In this document: in pieces, positions 12,325 to 25,088 of the stretch
How the letters are laid out: the number at the start of each line of letters is the position of its first letter
How positions within the stretch are numbered: the first letter of the stretch is position 1
Assembly (NCBI GenBank): GCA_026874595.1
Contig: CM049312.1
Coordinates: forward strand, 50,161,429 to 50,225,428
Length of the DNA: 64,000 nucleotides
Reading direction: 5' to 3'
Source of the DNA: Sipunculus nudus
Taxonomy: Eukaryota; Annelida; Sipuncula; Golfingiida; Sipunculidae
The notes under the pieces: model-generated
Databases searched by the model: none
What the model was told of the DNA's origin: nothing
Seen by the model: only the letters and a program-made list of their open reading frames with translations
Program-made: the position numbers and the translations under genes

Positions 12325-12769
12325 CCTATATACATACATGAAATTATGTCAGTATTAAAATTATGGGCCGGAACATTATGCACTTTGTAAAAGAAAATCT
12401 AATTACTCACTTAACATGTGAATTGCTGAAGCCAGAGAATTTTTTTTTCAGGGATATAACCTTATTTAATTAAGGTTCTATTGTATTATGAAAATTAGCA
12501 ATATGTCAACATTTGTGGTTCACCAGTTGTCAACTTCATTCATGTGTTGCTCATTGTAATAAAATAACCAATATCTGAATTGCAGAGGCTTATTATTCTG
12601 ACCATTTATTTGAAATTTCAATCAAAGTGGATGACCACAACTGTGCACAGTAATGTCTTTGATGACTGGCACACATAATAAGGTTTGTTTTCAATTTTAT
12701 TACATTAAAATGTTTAAAAGGCTTAATTGAATATCTATTCCTGGAAAATCATTTATTTATTTTTTACAG
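12325..12769 (+). other. HINE-A3 trace and native intron upstream of exon a
   Basis: 12340-12500 resembles the A3 interior (ATTATGGGCC, AACATTATGCACTTTGTAAA). 12500-12769 has no match elsewhere in the window and ends in the TTTTTTACAG acceptor. No further exon was seen. Confidence 0.55.
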
Positions 12770-12857
12770 AAGTAAATACAACCTGAATGCCTTGTCACAT
12801 GACACTGCCATAAACCTGATAAAAAATATCCTGGAAAAAGGAGTGAAAGTGAAAGAG
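12770..12857 (+). CDS. RNASEH2A: RNASEH2A internal exon a (ribonuclease H2 catalytic subunit)
   Basis: Seen: an 88-bp segment between a pyrimidine-rich tract ending ACAG and a GTAAGT donor. After one base that completes a split codon, it encodes 29 residues, SKYNLNALSHDTAINLIKNI followed by LEKGVKVKE. This aligns with the human RNASEH2A stretch KYNLNSLSHDTA..., about residues 109-137. The acceptor falls inside a codon (last base only) and the donor is at phase 0, in frame with the exon at 46280. Known: RNASEH2A is the catalytic subunit of the nuclear RNase H2 heterotrimer, which cleaves RNA in RNA/DNA hybrids and removes single ribonucleotides from DNA. The segment precedes the strand carrying catalytic Asp141 (human numbering). 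It is flanked by about 270 bp of apparently native intron upstream and a HINE-A fragment 70 bp downstream. Nothing in it is broken. Confidence 0.93.
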
Positions 12858-12928
12858 GTAAGTCACAAACAATGAATTATTATTCTGTACCTTAGAGTAG
12901 GTTATTTGTAGTAACAATATTGTTGGTT

Positions 12929-13577
12929 TTAAGCTCAGCTGACTGAAAGGTCCATGAAAAACTCCTTGAAAACCAGAAATGAGGTCTCTGTCACCTATAT
13001 CCTTCCAGCTATGGGACTCTAAAATACCCCCCCCCCTCCAAATAATTAAAAATTTGGTACAAAAGCTCCAGTATCAGAATAACTAATGCATTGATGGCCA
13101 TGATTCTTTGCATACTTATTGATCATGGAATGTTTCATCAGTCGCTTCAGACTTGTGGCACAACCTGGATTTTTAGCTCAGCTGACTGTAAGTCATCTGA
13201 GCTTAAGCAATCACTCTTTCTCCGTCATCCGTCCGTCTGTCTAGCTGTCTGTTTCTCCGTTTCTCTGTCTGTCCGTCTGTCCATCCGTTAACCTGGCACA
13301 AATCGTAACCGCTGGACCTGGAATCTTCTAACTTTACATCCAGAGAGGTTCATGAAAAATCTCCTTGGAAACCTGGAATTAGGTCTCTGTTAGCCATATT
13401 CTTCAAGCTATGGGGCTCTGAAGTATCCCCCAGAATAATGAAAAATTTGATACAAAAGCTCAAGTATCTGAACAACTTATGCATTGATCACCTTTCTGTG
13501 CACTGTGATTCTATGCACAGACATTGATCATGAAGTGTTTCATCAGTTTTGCAGACTGGTGGCTCTCACCTGTATTT
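12929..13577 (+). mobile_element. Two HINE-A1 pieces, the first with an internal deletion
   Basis: A first AGCTCAGCTGACTG at 12932 is joined directly to the unit interior (AGGTCCATGAAAAAC), so the GTCY tract is missing. A second, normal 5' hairpin at 13175-13203 is followed by a (GTCY)n tract (13219-13290) and 1.2 units. HINE-B interrupts it at about 13576. Confidence 0.7.
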
Positions 13578-16500
13578 TTAGTGAACCTGTGAGCTTATGC
13601 GATGGTGCGGCGTCGTCCGTCATGCGTCGTGTGTGGTACGTCGTGCCTCGTGCGGCGTCTGTACGTTAACCATAGCTTTCTCAAAAATGGCAGGAGCTAG
13701 CATCACCAAATTTCTTGCAAATAATCAGTCATCCAAAAAACTATATCGGATTTTGTTTATTTTTTTCTAACTGCATTTTCTTAGATTTTATAGGGAAAAA
13801 GCTAAAAAAAGCTTTAAAAATCTTCTTCTCCGAAACTGTCCAGCCAAATTTTCCAATATTTCACAGAAATGATCCCTAGAACAATCTTTCTCAAGTTTAT
13901 TCAAATGGTTCCAGTTCAAAAATTTTTTGCCGAGTTACAGGAGGTTGAACTTTGTTAACTGTGCAAAAAAGCATATTAAAATTTAAATCTCAGAAATGGC
14001 GGGAGCTATCATCACCAAATATTATGCCAATGTTGGTCACATAGGTCATATCTGAAATTGAGGTATTGGTGGCGCCACCTGCATCTGCCTTTTTTGTACG
14101 GGGTCATCAGTGCCTGTATCACACTGAGGGCTACAAAAACTTCTTCTCTGAAACCATATGGCCAAAATGTTTAATATCGCACAGAAATGATCCTAGGGTA
14201 GTGCTTTCTGAAGTTTGTTCAAATGGTCTCTTTTCAGTGACTTTTGGCTATGTTATGGGAAGCTGAATTTAGTCATATGCCATAACAGCCCATTTTAGCT
14301 CAGTGGCTACAAAGATCTTCTCAAAACCACTTGGCCAAATTCTTAAATCTCACACATTATTAATCCTCAGATGTTGATAATTCAAGTTTGTTCAAATGGT
14401 TTTGGTTCAGTGCTTTTTGGCTGAGTTACGGGAAGCTGAACTTAGCCAGTATGCTGTATCTTCCTCTATGAGTTATAAACCTGCGAAACGTTTTTCGACT
14501 GATGCCACTGAAGCCAGTTTGTTAAATATTTTACATGAATAATCCCTACAATAATTCTTATAATAATTGTCATTAATGGTTCCACATGAATGATTTTTTG
14601 GCTGAATTATGGAGATTGAATTGAGTCATTTTACCATATATGTTAGCTGTGTGATGCTGTTACATCTAGCTGGCACAAGTTTATCAGCATCTATTACATC
14701 ATGCCACTAGACATTTAGATTTCAGGTTATCTTTGGTTAATATTGACAAGAAAGTTTTTTTAAAAGCTTTTAAAAATTTAGATTTATGATTTAAGTTATT
14801 CATCATACCAGGCAATGTTACAATCTTGGATATTCAACTCTCTGTGGCTATATAAAGACAACTCATGGATTATAAATTATTGGTATCCCTACTCAACTTA
14901 ATTCAAGAATTTGCCATCAATGAGATATATCTGTATTTTAATTTTGCATTCAGGATGCATCCATAATAATTTTACATATATTCCTGAATTCTTTTTTTAT
15001 AAAAGAGCATTTTGTATTGGGAAAATAAATTTCAAAATTATTTCAAGTAGGGACCACTTTTGTGTACAGATGGCAGCACTTGGTATACCATTGGCAGATT
15101 GCCAGTGCCTTGATATTGGCCTTTAGCCAAGATGATGTCAGCTCTATAAATAGTTTTGGCACAGTGCCAGGATTGGAAGAAGTGCACCCAGGTATAGGTC
15201 AAGAGTTCACTCAGTGCAGTAGCTGCATTCTATTAATAGCTTTGGCAGACTGCTCACTGCATCATATTTGGCACCAAAGTTCAGCCTGAATCTATTTATA
15301 GCTTTGGCAGACTGCCAACTGTGTCAGATTATGCAACAGGTCAAGAGTTCACTCAGTGCAGCGAGGTACAGGTCATAAGTTCACTCAGTGCAGTAGCTTG
15401 AGGCAGCAATTTGTCACAGGTCACATGGGGGCAACTGCCTTACTCACCTTAGCCTTGGCAGCCCAGTGCATCAAACTCTGGGGAAGTTTGATGTATTGTA
15501 CTGATATTTTGACCTGTCTATGCGTCATTTACAAGACAGGTGGTGCCACCTACATTGACTTTTGCAGTGTATGCGCCTGCTTATTTCTACAGAGGAATTT
15601 GATACATCAACCTAAAATTGGGCATGTTTATACATATCGGGTAGCTTTATAGTGTACAAGACTGGTGGCACCACCTACAATAATTTTTGCACAGTGTATG
15701 TCCCTGCTTTTATTTTACAGGAGGGGTTGACATATCAGTCAGACATTGGGCATATGTATATATCTCTTCGTTGTAAATAAGACTGGTGGTGCCAGCTACA
15801 ATCATTGTATCCGCCAAACAGAGTTTTGCGGATACTATGTTTTCAGTCGGACGCAGACGCTGCCCCCATCACCTCATAGGTTTCCGGAGAACACCTCCAT
15901 AACCACTGGGCACAACTTTTTTAAAATTCGGAATTATGATCAGTCACATGTGAACTGCTGCGCCCTCATTTTTGGTTGACCTCTGACCTTTACTCTCTGC
16001 CCAGCGTCCATTTGTGCGTCTGTTTCCACACATAAACCTACATATCTCGGGAACCGTTTGACCGATAAGGCTAAAGATTTTGCATAAATGTAGCCCTTGG
16101 AAAGCTCTATAACATACACTAAAAATGGTGGTGCCACCTGCAACCATTTTTGCACAGCGTCCGTCTGTTCATCTGCCTTGGTATAAAAACACTCGTATCT
16201 CTGCATTGGTTGGACTTATCCACCTGAATTTTGCATGTGTATAAATCCTGGACAGCTTCCTTGATTTTATGACAGGTGGCGCCACCTACATTCACGTTTA
16301 AGCTGCAGACATCCAAGCTCATATCTCGGGAACCGTTTGACCAGTTGGGCTGAAATTTTGCATGTTTAAAGATCTCACATAGCTCTTTATCATACCCAAA
16401 ACTGGTGGCTCCACCTGCAATCATTTTTGCACAGCGTCCGTCTGTTTGTTTGCCACGGGATAAAATCACTCATATCTCGGCAGTGGTATGACATATCTGC

Positions 16501-17459
16501 CTAAAATTTTGCATGTTTATACATCTTGGATAGCTTTCTGGATTTTGTGGCAGGTGGCGCCACCTCCATTCAGATTTACGCTGCAGACATCCAAGCTCAT
16601 ATCTCAGGAACCATATGACCAATTACGCAAAAATTGTGCATGTTTATAGATCTCACATAGCTCTTAATCATACACAAAATTGGTGGTGCCACCTGCCACC
16701 ATTTTTGCACAGCGTCCGTCTGTTTGTCTGCCGTGGGCTAAAATCACTCATATTTCAGTAGTGGTGTGACTTATCTGCCTTAAATTTTGCATGTTTATAC
16801 ATCTTTGATAGCTTTCTCGATTTTGTGGCAGGTGGCGCCACCTATATTTATGTATACACTGCAGACATTCAGGCATATATATAAGGACTGGTTTGACATA
16901 TCCCCCTGAAATTTTGCATGTGTATTGATCTCACATAGCTCTTAATCACACACAAAATTGGTGGCGCCACCTGCCACCTTTTTTGCACAGTCCTTTTGTT
17001 TGTCGGCCGTGGGCTAAAATCACTCATATCTCAGTAGTGGTTTGACTTATCTGTCTAAAATTTTGCTTATGTATACAACTTGGACAGCTTTCTGAATTTT
17101 GTGGTAGGTTGCGCAACCTACATACACATTTTGGCTGCAGACATCCAGGCTATTATGCAACACACCTCACTCTATTTCCCCTTGCCACTCAATCCATGCC
17201 TCACTTCACCCGTTCCACTCTGATTTTGGCGGATACACGTAGTCCCTTGTTGACTACCCATATTGTAGTTTTTGTGTTGTGTGCACCCATGCCAAAATTG
17301 CAGCAGTGATGTTGGTTTGTTTCTTGTTCTAGGTGTTTAGTACTTGCATTGTTCATATACATGTTACAAATGTTCTTGAAAAGTAATGGTCCAGCATTGA
17401 AGCATTATACCTGGTGTAATCTCATTGCACAGGTTAGCATTAGGCCTGTAGGCCTTGTT
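13576..17459 (+). mobile_element. HINE-B element, full length, with HINE-C inside
   Basis: The 5' end is TTTTTA-GTGAACCTGTG at 13576-13591, followed by a GC-rich CGTC/TCGTGCG tract (13605-13670). The body has repeated units on GGCAGGAGCTAGCATCACC, GGTGGCGCCACC at 14068-14079 and the CAGTGCAG-type unit at 15060-15430. The 3' end is GCACAGGTTAGC, AGGCCTGTAGGCCT and TTGTT at 17455-17459. HINE-C occupies 15807-17268; without it this B copy is about 2.4 kb. Confidence 0.85.
15807..17268 (+). mobile_element. HINE-C element, full length, nested in HINE-B
   Basis: The 5' hairpin GTATCCGCCAAAC...GTTTTGCGGATAC is at 15807-15835. A lead segment ends in CACACATAAACC. Two alternating half-units follow (about 130 and 150 bp), each with GGTGGCGCCACC or a close variant (16275, 16553, 16831, 16960). 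The last unit instead has GTAGGTTGCGCAACCTAC (17104-17121). The 3' end is GGCGGATAC, the hairpin GTAGTC-CCTTGTT-GACTAC and TTGTAGTT. The HINE-B host has an uninterrupted T-run (ACAATCATTTTTGT) at this site in other copies. Confidence 0.88.
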
Positions 17460-17475
17460 TTTATTTTTTACAATT

Positions 17476-20121
17476 TTTTTAGCTCAGCTGACTATAAGTC
17501 ATCTGAGCTATAGTCGTGGTCCATTGTCCGTCGTCCGTCCGTCTGTCCGTCCGTCGTGCCGTCCGTCCGTAGATGTGGCACGTTTTGAAACCGTAAGACC
17601 TAGGAATCCAAAATTCAGCATAATGTTAGATGTCCCCAAGATCTCCTACCAAGCCGAAAACTGGGTCTTTGCGACTTCGTTCCTTTGAGAAATTAAGGAA
17701 AAACCTCAATTTTTTATTAAAAACCTATTTTCACACTTCAGGACTGCCTAATATCAAAACCACTCATCTGTTTTCCCTAACATTTACCATAAATATTCTT
17801 CTATATAGTTCCTATGTACATGCCAGAAATTATGTCTTTATTATTTAATTTAAAAAAGTTATAGGCCCAAACATAATGCATTTTGTAAAAAATCAGGAAA
17901 GATATTTGATCACTTAACACAAAACTTGTTAAAGCTATGGACTTTTTTTCCAGTAATATAACTTTAATTTATCAAAATTAAATTGTATAGCCAAAATTAG
18001 ATCAAAATCTTTTAAATTTTTTAAAATATTAACAAAAATAAAAAATTGGTACCTTAAATTTTGCCCAACTTTGACCATGGCACGTTTTTTTACTGTAAGT
18101 ACTGTGGATTTAATTTTCTCAGCATGTTTTTGTTAGCATTTTGTCTGTTAACACCAAAAATTTGAAACCAGTTGATCAAAAACTGTAGATTTTATTCAAG
18201 TTTTCAAGCACCATGTAACAAATTGTTTACATCAAGCTAGTGTTATGCAGTTTGCAAGAGCTCAGCTCCCCAGCTTCAGCTCTCAGTTCCTAAAATTTGG
18301 CATACAATTAGATGTCTCCAAAATTCCCTACCATGCCAAGAATTTGGTCACTAGGACGTAATACCTTCGAGATATTAATGAAAAACTTCATTTTTCCATT
18401 AAAAACCCATTGTTACACTTCAAGACTGCCTAATATCAAAACCACTGATGTGACTTTAATCATATATAATATACATATTTTTCTATACATTCTCTATGCA
18501 TATGCCGGAAATGATGTCAGTATTGCGTAATTGTTTTAAGTTATGGGCCCAAACATAATGCACTTTGTAAAAAATCAAGAAATATATTTACTCCCTTAAC
18601 AAGGGGATTGCTGAAGCTAGAGTTTTTTTGCCAGGGATGTAACATTATTTAATCAAGATTCAATTGAATACCCCAAATTAGTCCTGAATTTTTCAAATTT
18701 TATATGTTATTAGTATAAATATAAAATTAGTACCTTAAATTTTGCCCAACTTTGACCATGGCACATTTGTTTCCTGTGAGCACGGTTGATATAATTTTCA
18801 TATCATGCACACAAGGATTTCAGCTTTTTAGTTAAGAAAGCTGAAAGAAATTGGACAAAAATTGTAGCTTTTATTAATGTTTTTATGAGAATATGTCAGA
18901 CCTTAACTCTCTCCAGCGCCTATTGAGTCACCTGTATGTTGACCTTGTTGAACTTTCAGCAAATTATGCATGCTTGAGGCGAGCCATACACTGTTGCAGG
19001 TAGGCAGCTTATGGCCAGCCACAGTTGATCCAGGTGTCCAACCCAACTCATCTAGTAGTTTTAACCAACAACATAACAATTAACAATAAATTAATCAATT
19101 TTTTTTGTTTTTTAATAACAAATAAAAGAAAAAATAAAAAAGAATTTGTTAGTTTATAATAACAGGAAATCAACTTGCAGTTACTGATGATAAAAGAATC
19201 TTGTATCGATAGATAGAATGTCACTTACTCCAAATAACACCATGCAGTCACCTATGGTATTTTTCAGTTCAATTTTAATGATAAAAAAGTAAATCATATT
19301 ATTCATTACTAATCATTAGGGATCATATGAAGGAAATTAATGATAGACAAAGATGCAGTTGATATTATTAATCTAGATTCCTACTGTGTTCAGTGTGTAC
19401 ATTGATGTGAAATTAGTCCAAAATGAATATATTACATTTTTTTTTTTTAATGTAAATAAAAGCCATAAAACCAGGTACTTTTGATCATAATTTAAATGTG
19501 TGAATTTTGTATATTCTGGATTCTCAACATAATTGTTTGGTGAAAACTGAATAAATGCCAGAAATGGTGGGAAAACTTTGCAATTGTATTTAAATACGAA
19601 TATGAATATGTATTCCATTATAAAATGTCTTGCATAAAGAATTGGAATTCAGGTAAAAATGAAAGTATATGAATACCAGTGCAAATACTTTCAAAATGTA
19701 TTCATGAATGCATTCATGAATATATTCTTTAATATTATTTTAATAATCATTTCAGTTATATTTCATTTTAAAAAATCATAAGATTCTCTTATTATTTTTA
19801 ATAAAAATTATATTTGGGACAATATTTGTAATTTTTTTTTAATAAATAGTTAAACTCTTATATTATATGTTCTGCTTATAAGTTATATGGCCAAGTCAAA
19901 ATCTGTGTGACAATAGTACTCCATTTGTTAATAAAATAAATGAAATCAATCCTCTTCCCTGTCTCCAAAGATAATATCATAATCATACATAAGCTAAACA
20001 CCAACAACTCATAATAAAGCTTATATTTATTACCACACCAAACCAGCATATGCCTCATTCCTAAATCATATTTTTTAATCATATATAACAGCTGAGCGCC
20101 GTGACCCATAGGTCCCTTGTT
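17476..20121 (+). mobile_element. HINE-A3-alpha element, copy 1
   Basis: The 5' end is TTTTT-AGCTCAGCTGACT with a hairpin at 17481-17509. A (GTCY)n tract is at 17527-17572, then about 2.5 kb of AT-rich sequence without tandem units. The 3' end is CAGCTGAGCGCCGTGACCC, ATAGGTCCC and TTGTT at 20117-20121. Copy 2 (25755-28355) matches along its whole length with scattered changes and small indels. No coding capacity was seen. Confidence 0.85.
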
Positions 20122-21315
20122 CTCTATTTTTGAGGCCTTTAAAGATGCGGTGATCTGTTAACAGGGCACAAATCGTAACTGCTGGACTTGGAATCATCTT
20201 ACTTTACATCCTGAGAGGTCCATGAAAAGTCAAGCTTCAAGAAATTTTCTGCAAAAATTTGTCATCTAAAAAACCTCTATCGGATTTTGCTTATTTTTTG
20301 GCTAACTGCATTTTCTTAGATTTTATAGAGAAAAAGCTAAAAAAGCTTTAAAAATCTTCTTCTCCGAAACTGTTCAGCCAAATTGTCCAATATTTCACAG
20401 AAATGATCCCTGGAACAATCTCTCTCAAGTTTGTTCGAATGGTTTAAGTTTGGTGATTTTTGGACTAGTTACAGCAAGTTGAACTTAAGTCATCAGTCCA
20501 AAAAAGCATACTAAAATTACAATCTTAGAAACGGCGGGAGCTGTCATCACCAAATTTTATGCCAATGTTGGTCACATGAGTCATGTCTGAAATTAAGGTA
20601 TTGGTGGCGTCACCTGCATCAGCCTTTTTTGAACGGGGGTCATCAGTGCCCGTATCATACTGACAGCTACAAAAAACTTCTTCTCTGAAACCATATGGCC
20701 AAATAGTTTAATATCGCACAGAAATGATCCTAGGGTAGTGCTTTCTGAAGTTTGTTCAAATGGTCTCAGTTCAGTGACTTTTGGCTGAGTTATGTGAAGC
20801 TGAATTTAATCATATGCTGTAACAGCCCATTTTAGCTCAGTGGCTAGAAAGTTCTTCTCCTCAAAAACCACTGGGCCAAATTCTTAAATCTCACACATTA
20901 ATTATCCTTAGATGTTGATAATTCAAGTTTGTTCAAATGGTTTCGGTTCTGTGATTTTCGGCTGAGTTATGGGAAGCTTAACTTAGCAGTTTTGCTTTAT
21001 TTTCCCATATGAGTTATAAACCTGTAAAACGTGTTTTGACTGACGCCCCTGAGGTCAATTTGTTAACAATACCTGTGGTTAATATTGACAAAAATGTTTT
21101 TTAAAAGCTTTTAAAAAATGTAGATGTATGATTTTTATATAATCCTCATGCCAGGCAATGTTTACAATCACAGGTATACAGCTCTCTGTGGGTATATAAA
21201 GATGGCTGTACGTTGATTATAAATAATTGGTATCCATAGTCAACTTGATTCAAGATTTTGCCATCAGTGAGATGTATCTGTATTACATTTTGCATTCAAT
21301 ATGCATCTGTAATAA
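20122..21315 (+). mobile_element. HINE-A1 fragment and HINE-B fragment
   Basis: 20122-20232 matches the end of a HINE-A1 unit (TTTTTGAGGCCTTTAAAGATG). 20233-21315 is HINE-B interior without a 5' end, related to 13700-14960. It is broken by the B element at 21316 inside ATAATTTT, the site that reads ATAATTTTACATATATTCC at 14968. Confidence 0.7.
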
Positions 21316-24092
21316 TTTTTAGTGAACCTGTGAGCTAATGCGATGATGTGGCGGTGTTTGTCTTCTGTACGTTAACCCATACTATTTTGAAAATGATTGG
21401 AGCTAGCATCATGAAATTTCATGCAAAAAATTAGCCATCTGAAAAACTTGGCATTTTCTTAGATTTTATAGAGAAAAAGCTAAAAAAACCTTTAAAAATC
21501 TTCTCCTCCAAAACAATCAAGCCAAATTGTTCAGTATTTCACAGAAATAATCTTTTATACCATCTCTCTCAATTTTGTTCAAATGGTTCAAGTTCGGTGA
21601 ATTTTGGCCGCGTTACAGGAAGTTGAACTTAGTCGTCTGTCCAAAAAAGCATACTAAAATGATAGTCTCAGAAACGGCCGGGGCTATCATCACCAAATTT
21701 TTTGCCAGTGTTGGTCACATGAGTCATATATGAAATTCAGGTATTGGTGGCGCCACCTGCATTGACCTTTTTATGTACGGGGGTCATTGGTCATCTGTAC
21801 ATTAACCCATAATTTCTCAGGAATAGCAGGAGCTACCATTCCCAGATTTTATGCAATAATCTGTCACATATCAAATGTTGAGGGATTCAGCTTACTTTTT
21901 TGCTATCTGTATTTACTTAGATTTTATAAGGAAAAAGCTGAAAAACTTTTTAAAAGTTTTCTCCTTGTAAATGGTCCAGCCAGATTGTTCAATATTTTAC
22001 ATAAATGATCCCAGAGGCAAGCCCTCTCAAGTTTGTTCAAATGGTTTGCATTTGATGAATTTTAGTGGAGTTACACAAATTTGAACAGTCATTTGGCCAA
22101 GTAAGCATGCTGACATAGTACTCTAACAAATGACAGAAGCTAGCTTTACCAGGTATTGTGCAAATGTTGGTCACATGACTCATATTTGAAGTTGCAGATT
22201 TTGTGGTGCCACCTACATTGACCTGTTTTTTTATGGGCAAAAAAACTCATAATTTTAGCCTCTTTCAGCTTAATGATGAAACTGTCAAGTTGAAATGTTC
22301 AGTTTTTCAAAAGAATTATCATGGTTCTTTCAATCATATCAGAATATACTGAGTTTGTTGATTTTTGGTCGAGTTGTGAAAAGGCTTAAGTTGATCTTAT
22401 GGCCATTATTATGTTGCCAATGACGAAAAAACTTGTAAACTTGCATAACCGGGAAACTGGTTAAACGGTCCAAATGACCAAAATCGCAAGTAAAAGGGCT
22501 TTGGGTCTCGAAGTAAGGTCGTTCACAAGGATTGAGTTGGGCTCTCGAATGGCATGGCTGGGTCTCTGCTGCTGGGATCGGTGGAGGGAATGCGGATTGC
22601 TTCTGGCTTTGTGGCTGTGGATGCTGTAGCTTTCTAACAAGGACAACAACCCAGGAGAGAAGATGGCATCCTCTACGGCTCCCTGCTTGGCTTGGCGTGG
22701 CACTGCGACTGTTGGCTCAGAGAACATGCTTAAGGAGCGCACAGGGCTGAGGTCTTGACTGCAGCAACCGTATACTTCTTTTGGCCTGGCTTGGCTTGGC
22801 CATTATTATTTCTTTTTCAGACTGAGGACTGCAATAGTGTTCTTCTGCAAAATTATTGTTTCAGTTATATCTTCTGTACAATTGCACAAAAATTATTCTT
22901 AGGTGGCCTTTGTTCAAGTTTTCTAGAATGATTTTTGGCAGAACTATTGGACCTTTAACAATGAAAGTACTGCATCTTTTATTATTCTAGATATTTTGAT
23001 AAAAAGTTTATGAATATGTCAGCTTGAAAAAAAAACATTTTAGCCAAAGTCTTTCAGTTTGTGTAAACAGATATACCAACAGGCCAAGATTGAATCCGTA
23101 TCTTTAAATAGGTTGAGAAACTGCCAACTGTTTCAGATTTGGCAACAGATCAAGAGTTCATTCAGTGCAGCCAGATATAGGTCAAGAGTTCAATCAGTGC
23201 AGCCAAGCACAAGGCATGTGATCACCTCATGGGTGACATGTAAACACCTCATGGGCACCATGTGATCACTTCATGGGTGTCATGCCCCTCAGGGCAGGGC
23301 CCCTGCATGAGCTTATGCAATGGTGTGGCTACTATTTCAGATTCGGCAACAGGCTAGAGGTCAGTCTGGATCTATTGATAGCTTTGGCAGACTGCCAACT
23401 GTATCAGATTAGGCAACAGGTCAAGAGTTCACTCAGTGCAGCGAGGTATGGGTCAGGAGTTTACTCAGTGCAGTAGCTGCATTCTATTTATAGCTTTGGC
23501 AGACTGCCAACTGTGTCAGATTATGCAACAGATCAAGAGTTCACTCAGTGCAGCCAGGTGCAGGTCATGAGTTCACTCAGTCTAGCCAGGTGCAGGTCAT
23601 GAGTTCACTCAGTGCAAAAGCCTGAGCAAGCAATTCGTCACAGTCCACTCGGGGCAACAGCCTTTCTCACCTGAGCCTGGTCAGCCCCATGCATCAGACT
23701 CAAGGTAAGTTTGATGTTTTGGCCTATTATTTTGACCTGTCTATGTGTCTTTGATGGCTTTCTCGCTCACAAGACAGGTGTCGCCACCTACAATGACTTT
23801 TGCACAGTGTGTGTCCCTGTGTTTTTCTCAGGAGGGGTTTGATATATCAGTCTGAAATTGGGCATATGTAAATATCTCTGATAGCTTTGTTGTATACAAG
23901 ACTGGTGGTGCCAGCTACAATCTTTTTAGTGTTGTGTGCACCCATGCCAGAATTTCAGCAGTGATGTTTGTGTAATTGTTTCTTATTCAAAATGTTTAGT
24001 ACTTGCATTGTTCATATACATGAAAAGTAATGGTCCAGCTTTGAAACATTATATTTGGTGCACAGGTTCGCATTAGGCCTGTAGGCCTTGTT
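21316..24092 (+). mobile_element. HINE-B element, full length
   Basis: The 5' end is TTTTTAGTGAACCTGTGAGC at 21316-21335. GGTGGCGCCACC is at 21746-21757. A CAGTGCAG-type region is at 23060-23640, with repeats of GGTCAAGAGTTCACTCAGTG. The 3' end is CACAGGTTCGC, AGGCCTGTAGGCCT and TTGTT at 24061-24092. It carries a GC-rich insert at 22413-22809 that other copies lack. Confidence 0.85.
22413..22809. mobile_element. GC-rich insert of unknown type with 12-bp flanking direct repeats
   Basis: GGCCATTATTAT occurs at 22401-22412 and again at 22798-22809. The related HINE-B copy near 50250 has a single such site (GGCCATTATTATGTC) and continues straight into ACTGAGGACTG. The 385 bp between is markedly more GC-rich than the host element and ends in CTGGCTTGGCTTGG. 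It has no recognisable coding product, poly-A tail or tRNA-like promoter. A retroposed fragment is possible but not shown. Confidence 0.55.
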
Positions 24093-25056
24093 ATAAAAGC
24101 TTTTAAAAAAGTTAGATTTATGATTTAAAGACCCACCCGGAGTATAAAAAGGGCCCGCAAGATGGTGTAGCTGTCAGTCATGGACATTTAAATACCTGTC
24201 AAGACACATCGCCCAAAATCATGAAAAAAGTCATCATACTTGAATTCTAGCCCATTTTCCAGTCTAATTTTTGTCTGACATACGCATTTTAACTCAAGGA
24301 ATCAAGTGTGACCATTAAAATTATCATACGTGATATATTTTCTTCAATATCTGACGATGTTGTTCACCAAGCGGTCAGCTGTTATTGCCGATCACCTGGC
24401 ACCCCCAGCTTGGAAAGACTGGATAATTTTAGTTTTATCGAGCAAGTTTCTCTTTCAGACAAAATGTACACATTATTTACGCATCAAATATTATTATTCT
24501 CATTTTTAAAGTGATATAATCAAGTATTTTTGTAGATTTCCCTAGTTCTAGTGCCGAGGCGGACTGTCAGATTGCATAGGTTTGAAATGGCAGTTGGGAG
24601 GTCACGTGATATGAAATCCCAACGTAAACAATAACAGACTGCACGTGTTTTAGTGGGCGTTGTCTGATCTTGTGCCTTCTCAAAACACTGTGGAATGAGA
24701 GTCGTTGTAATGAACCTCTACGTCCACTGAACTAAAATTACTTATATTTCTGCTCATGAAGCACCTCATCGGGACATATATCTGTTAAGTTATTGTTATA
24801 AACTCAACTGAAGGATGACTACTGATTTTATGAACACCAAAAGTGGTAGAATGGGATTGTTTTTACTATGTAATTCAACAAAGACATTCATGAAATATTT
24901 TATTGAAACATAAAGATCATAATTTTGTGCATATAGCAAAATATTGGAAATTTTGCGCTGCCTCTGTAAATTAAGTATTATTCATATTATAAAATGAATT
25001 CTCAATAAATAGATTTATTTCCCTTTTAACAGAACAAATGAATCATCCTTTGTTGC

Positions 25057-25088
<32 letters not shown>

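Noticed and set aside
22461-22742. 93-codon minus-strand frame as a gene
   Set aside because: It lies in the GC-rich insert, where lower stop-codon frequency favours chance frames; no family was recognised.
24140-24160. TATAAAAAGG as a promoter
   Set aside because: No start codon with a meaningful frame follows and no conservation can be judged; a chance match in AT-rich DNA is likely.
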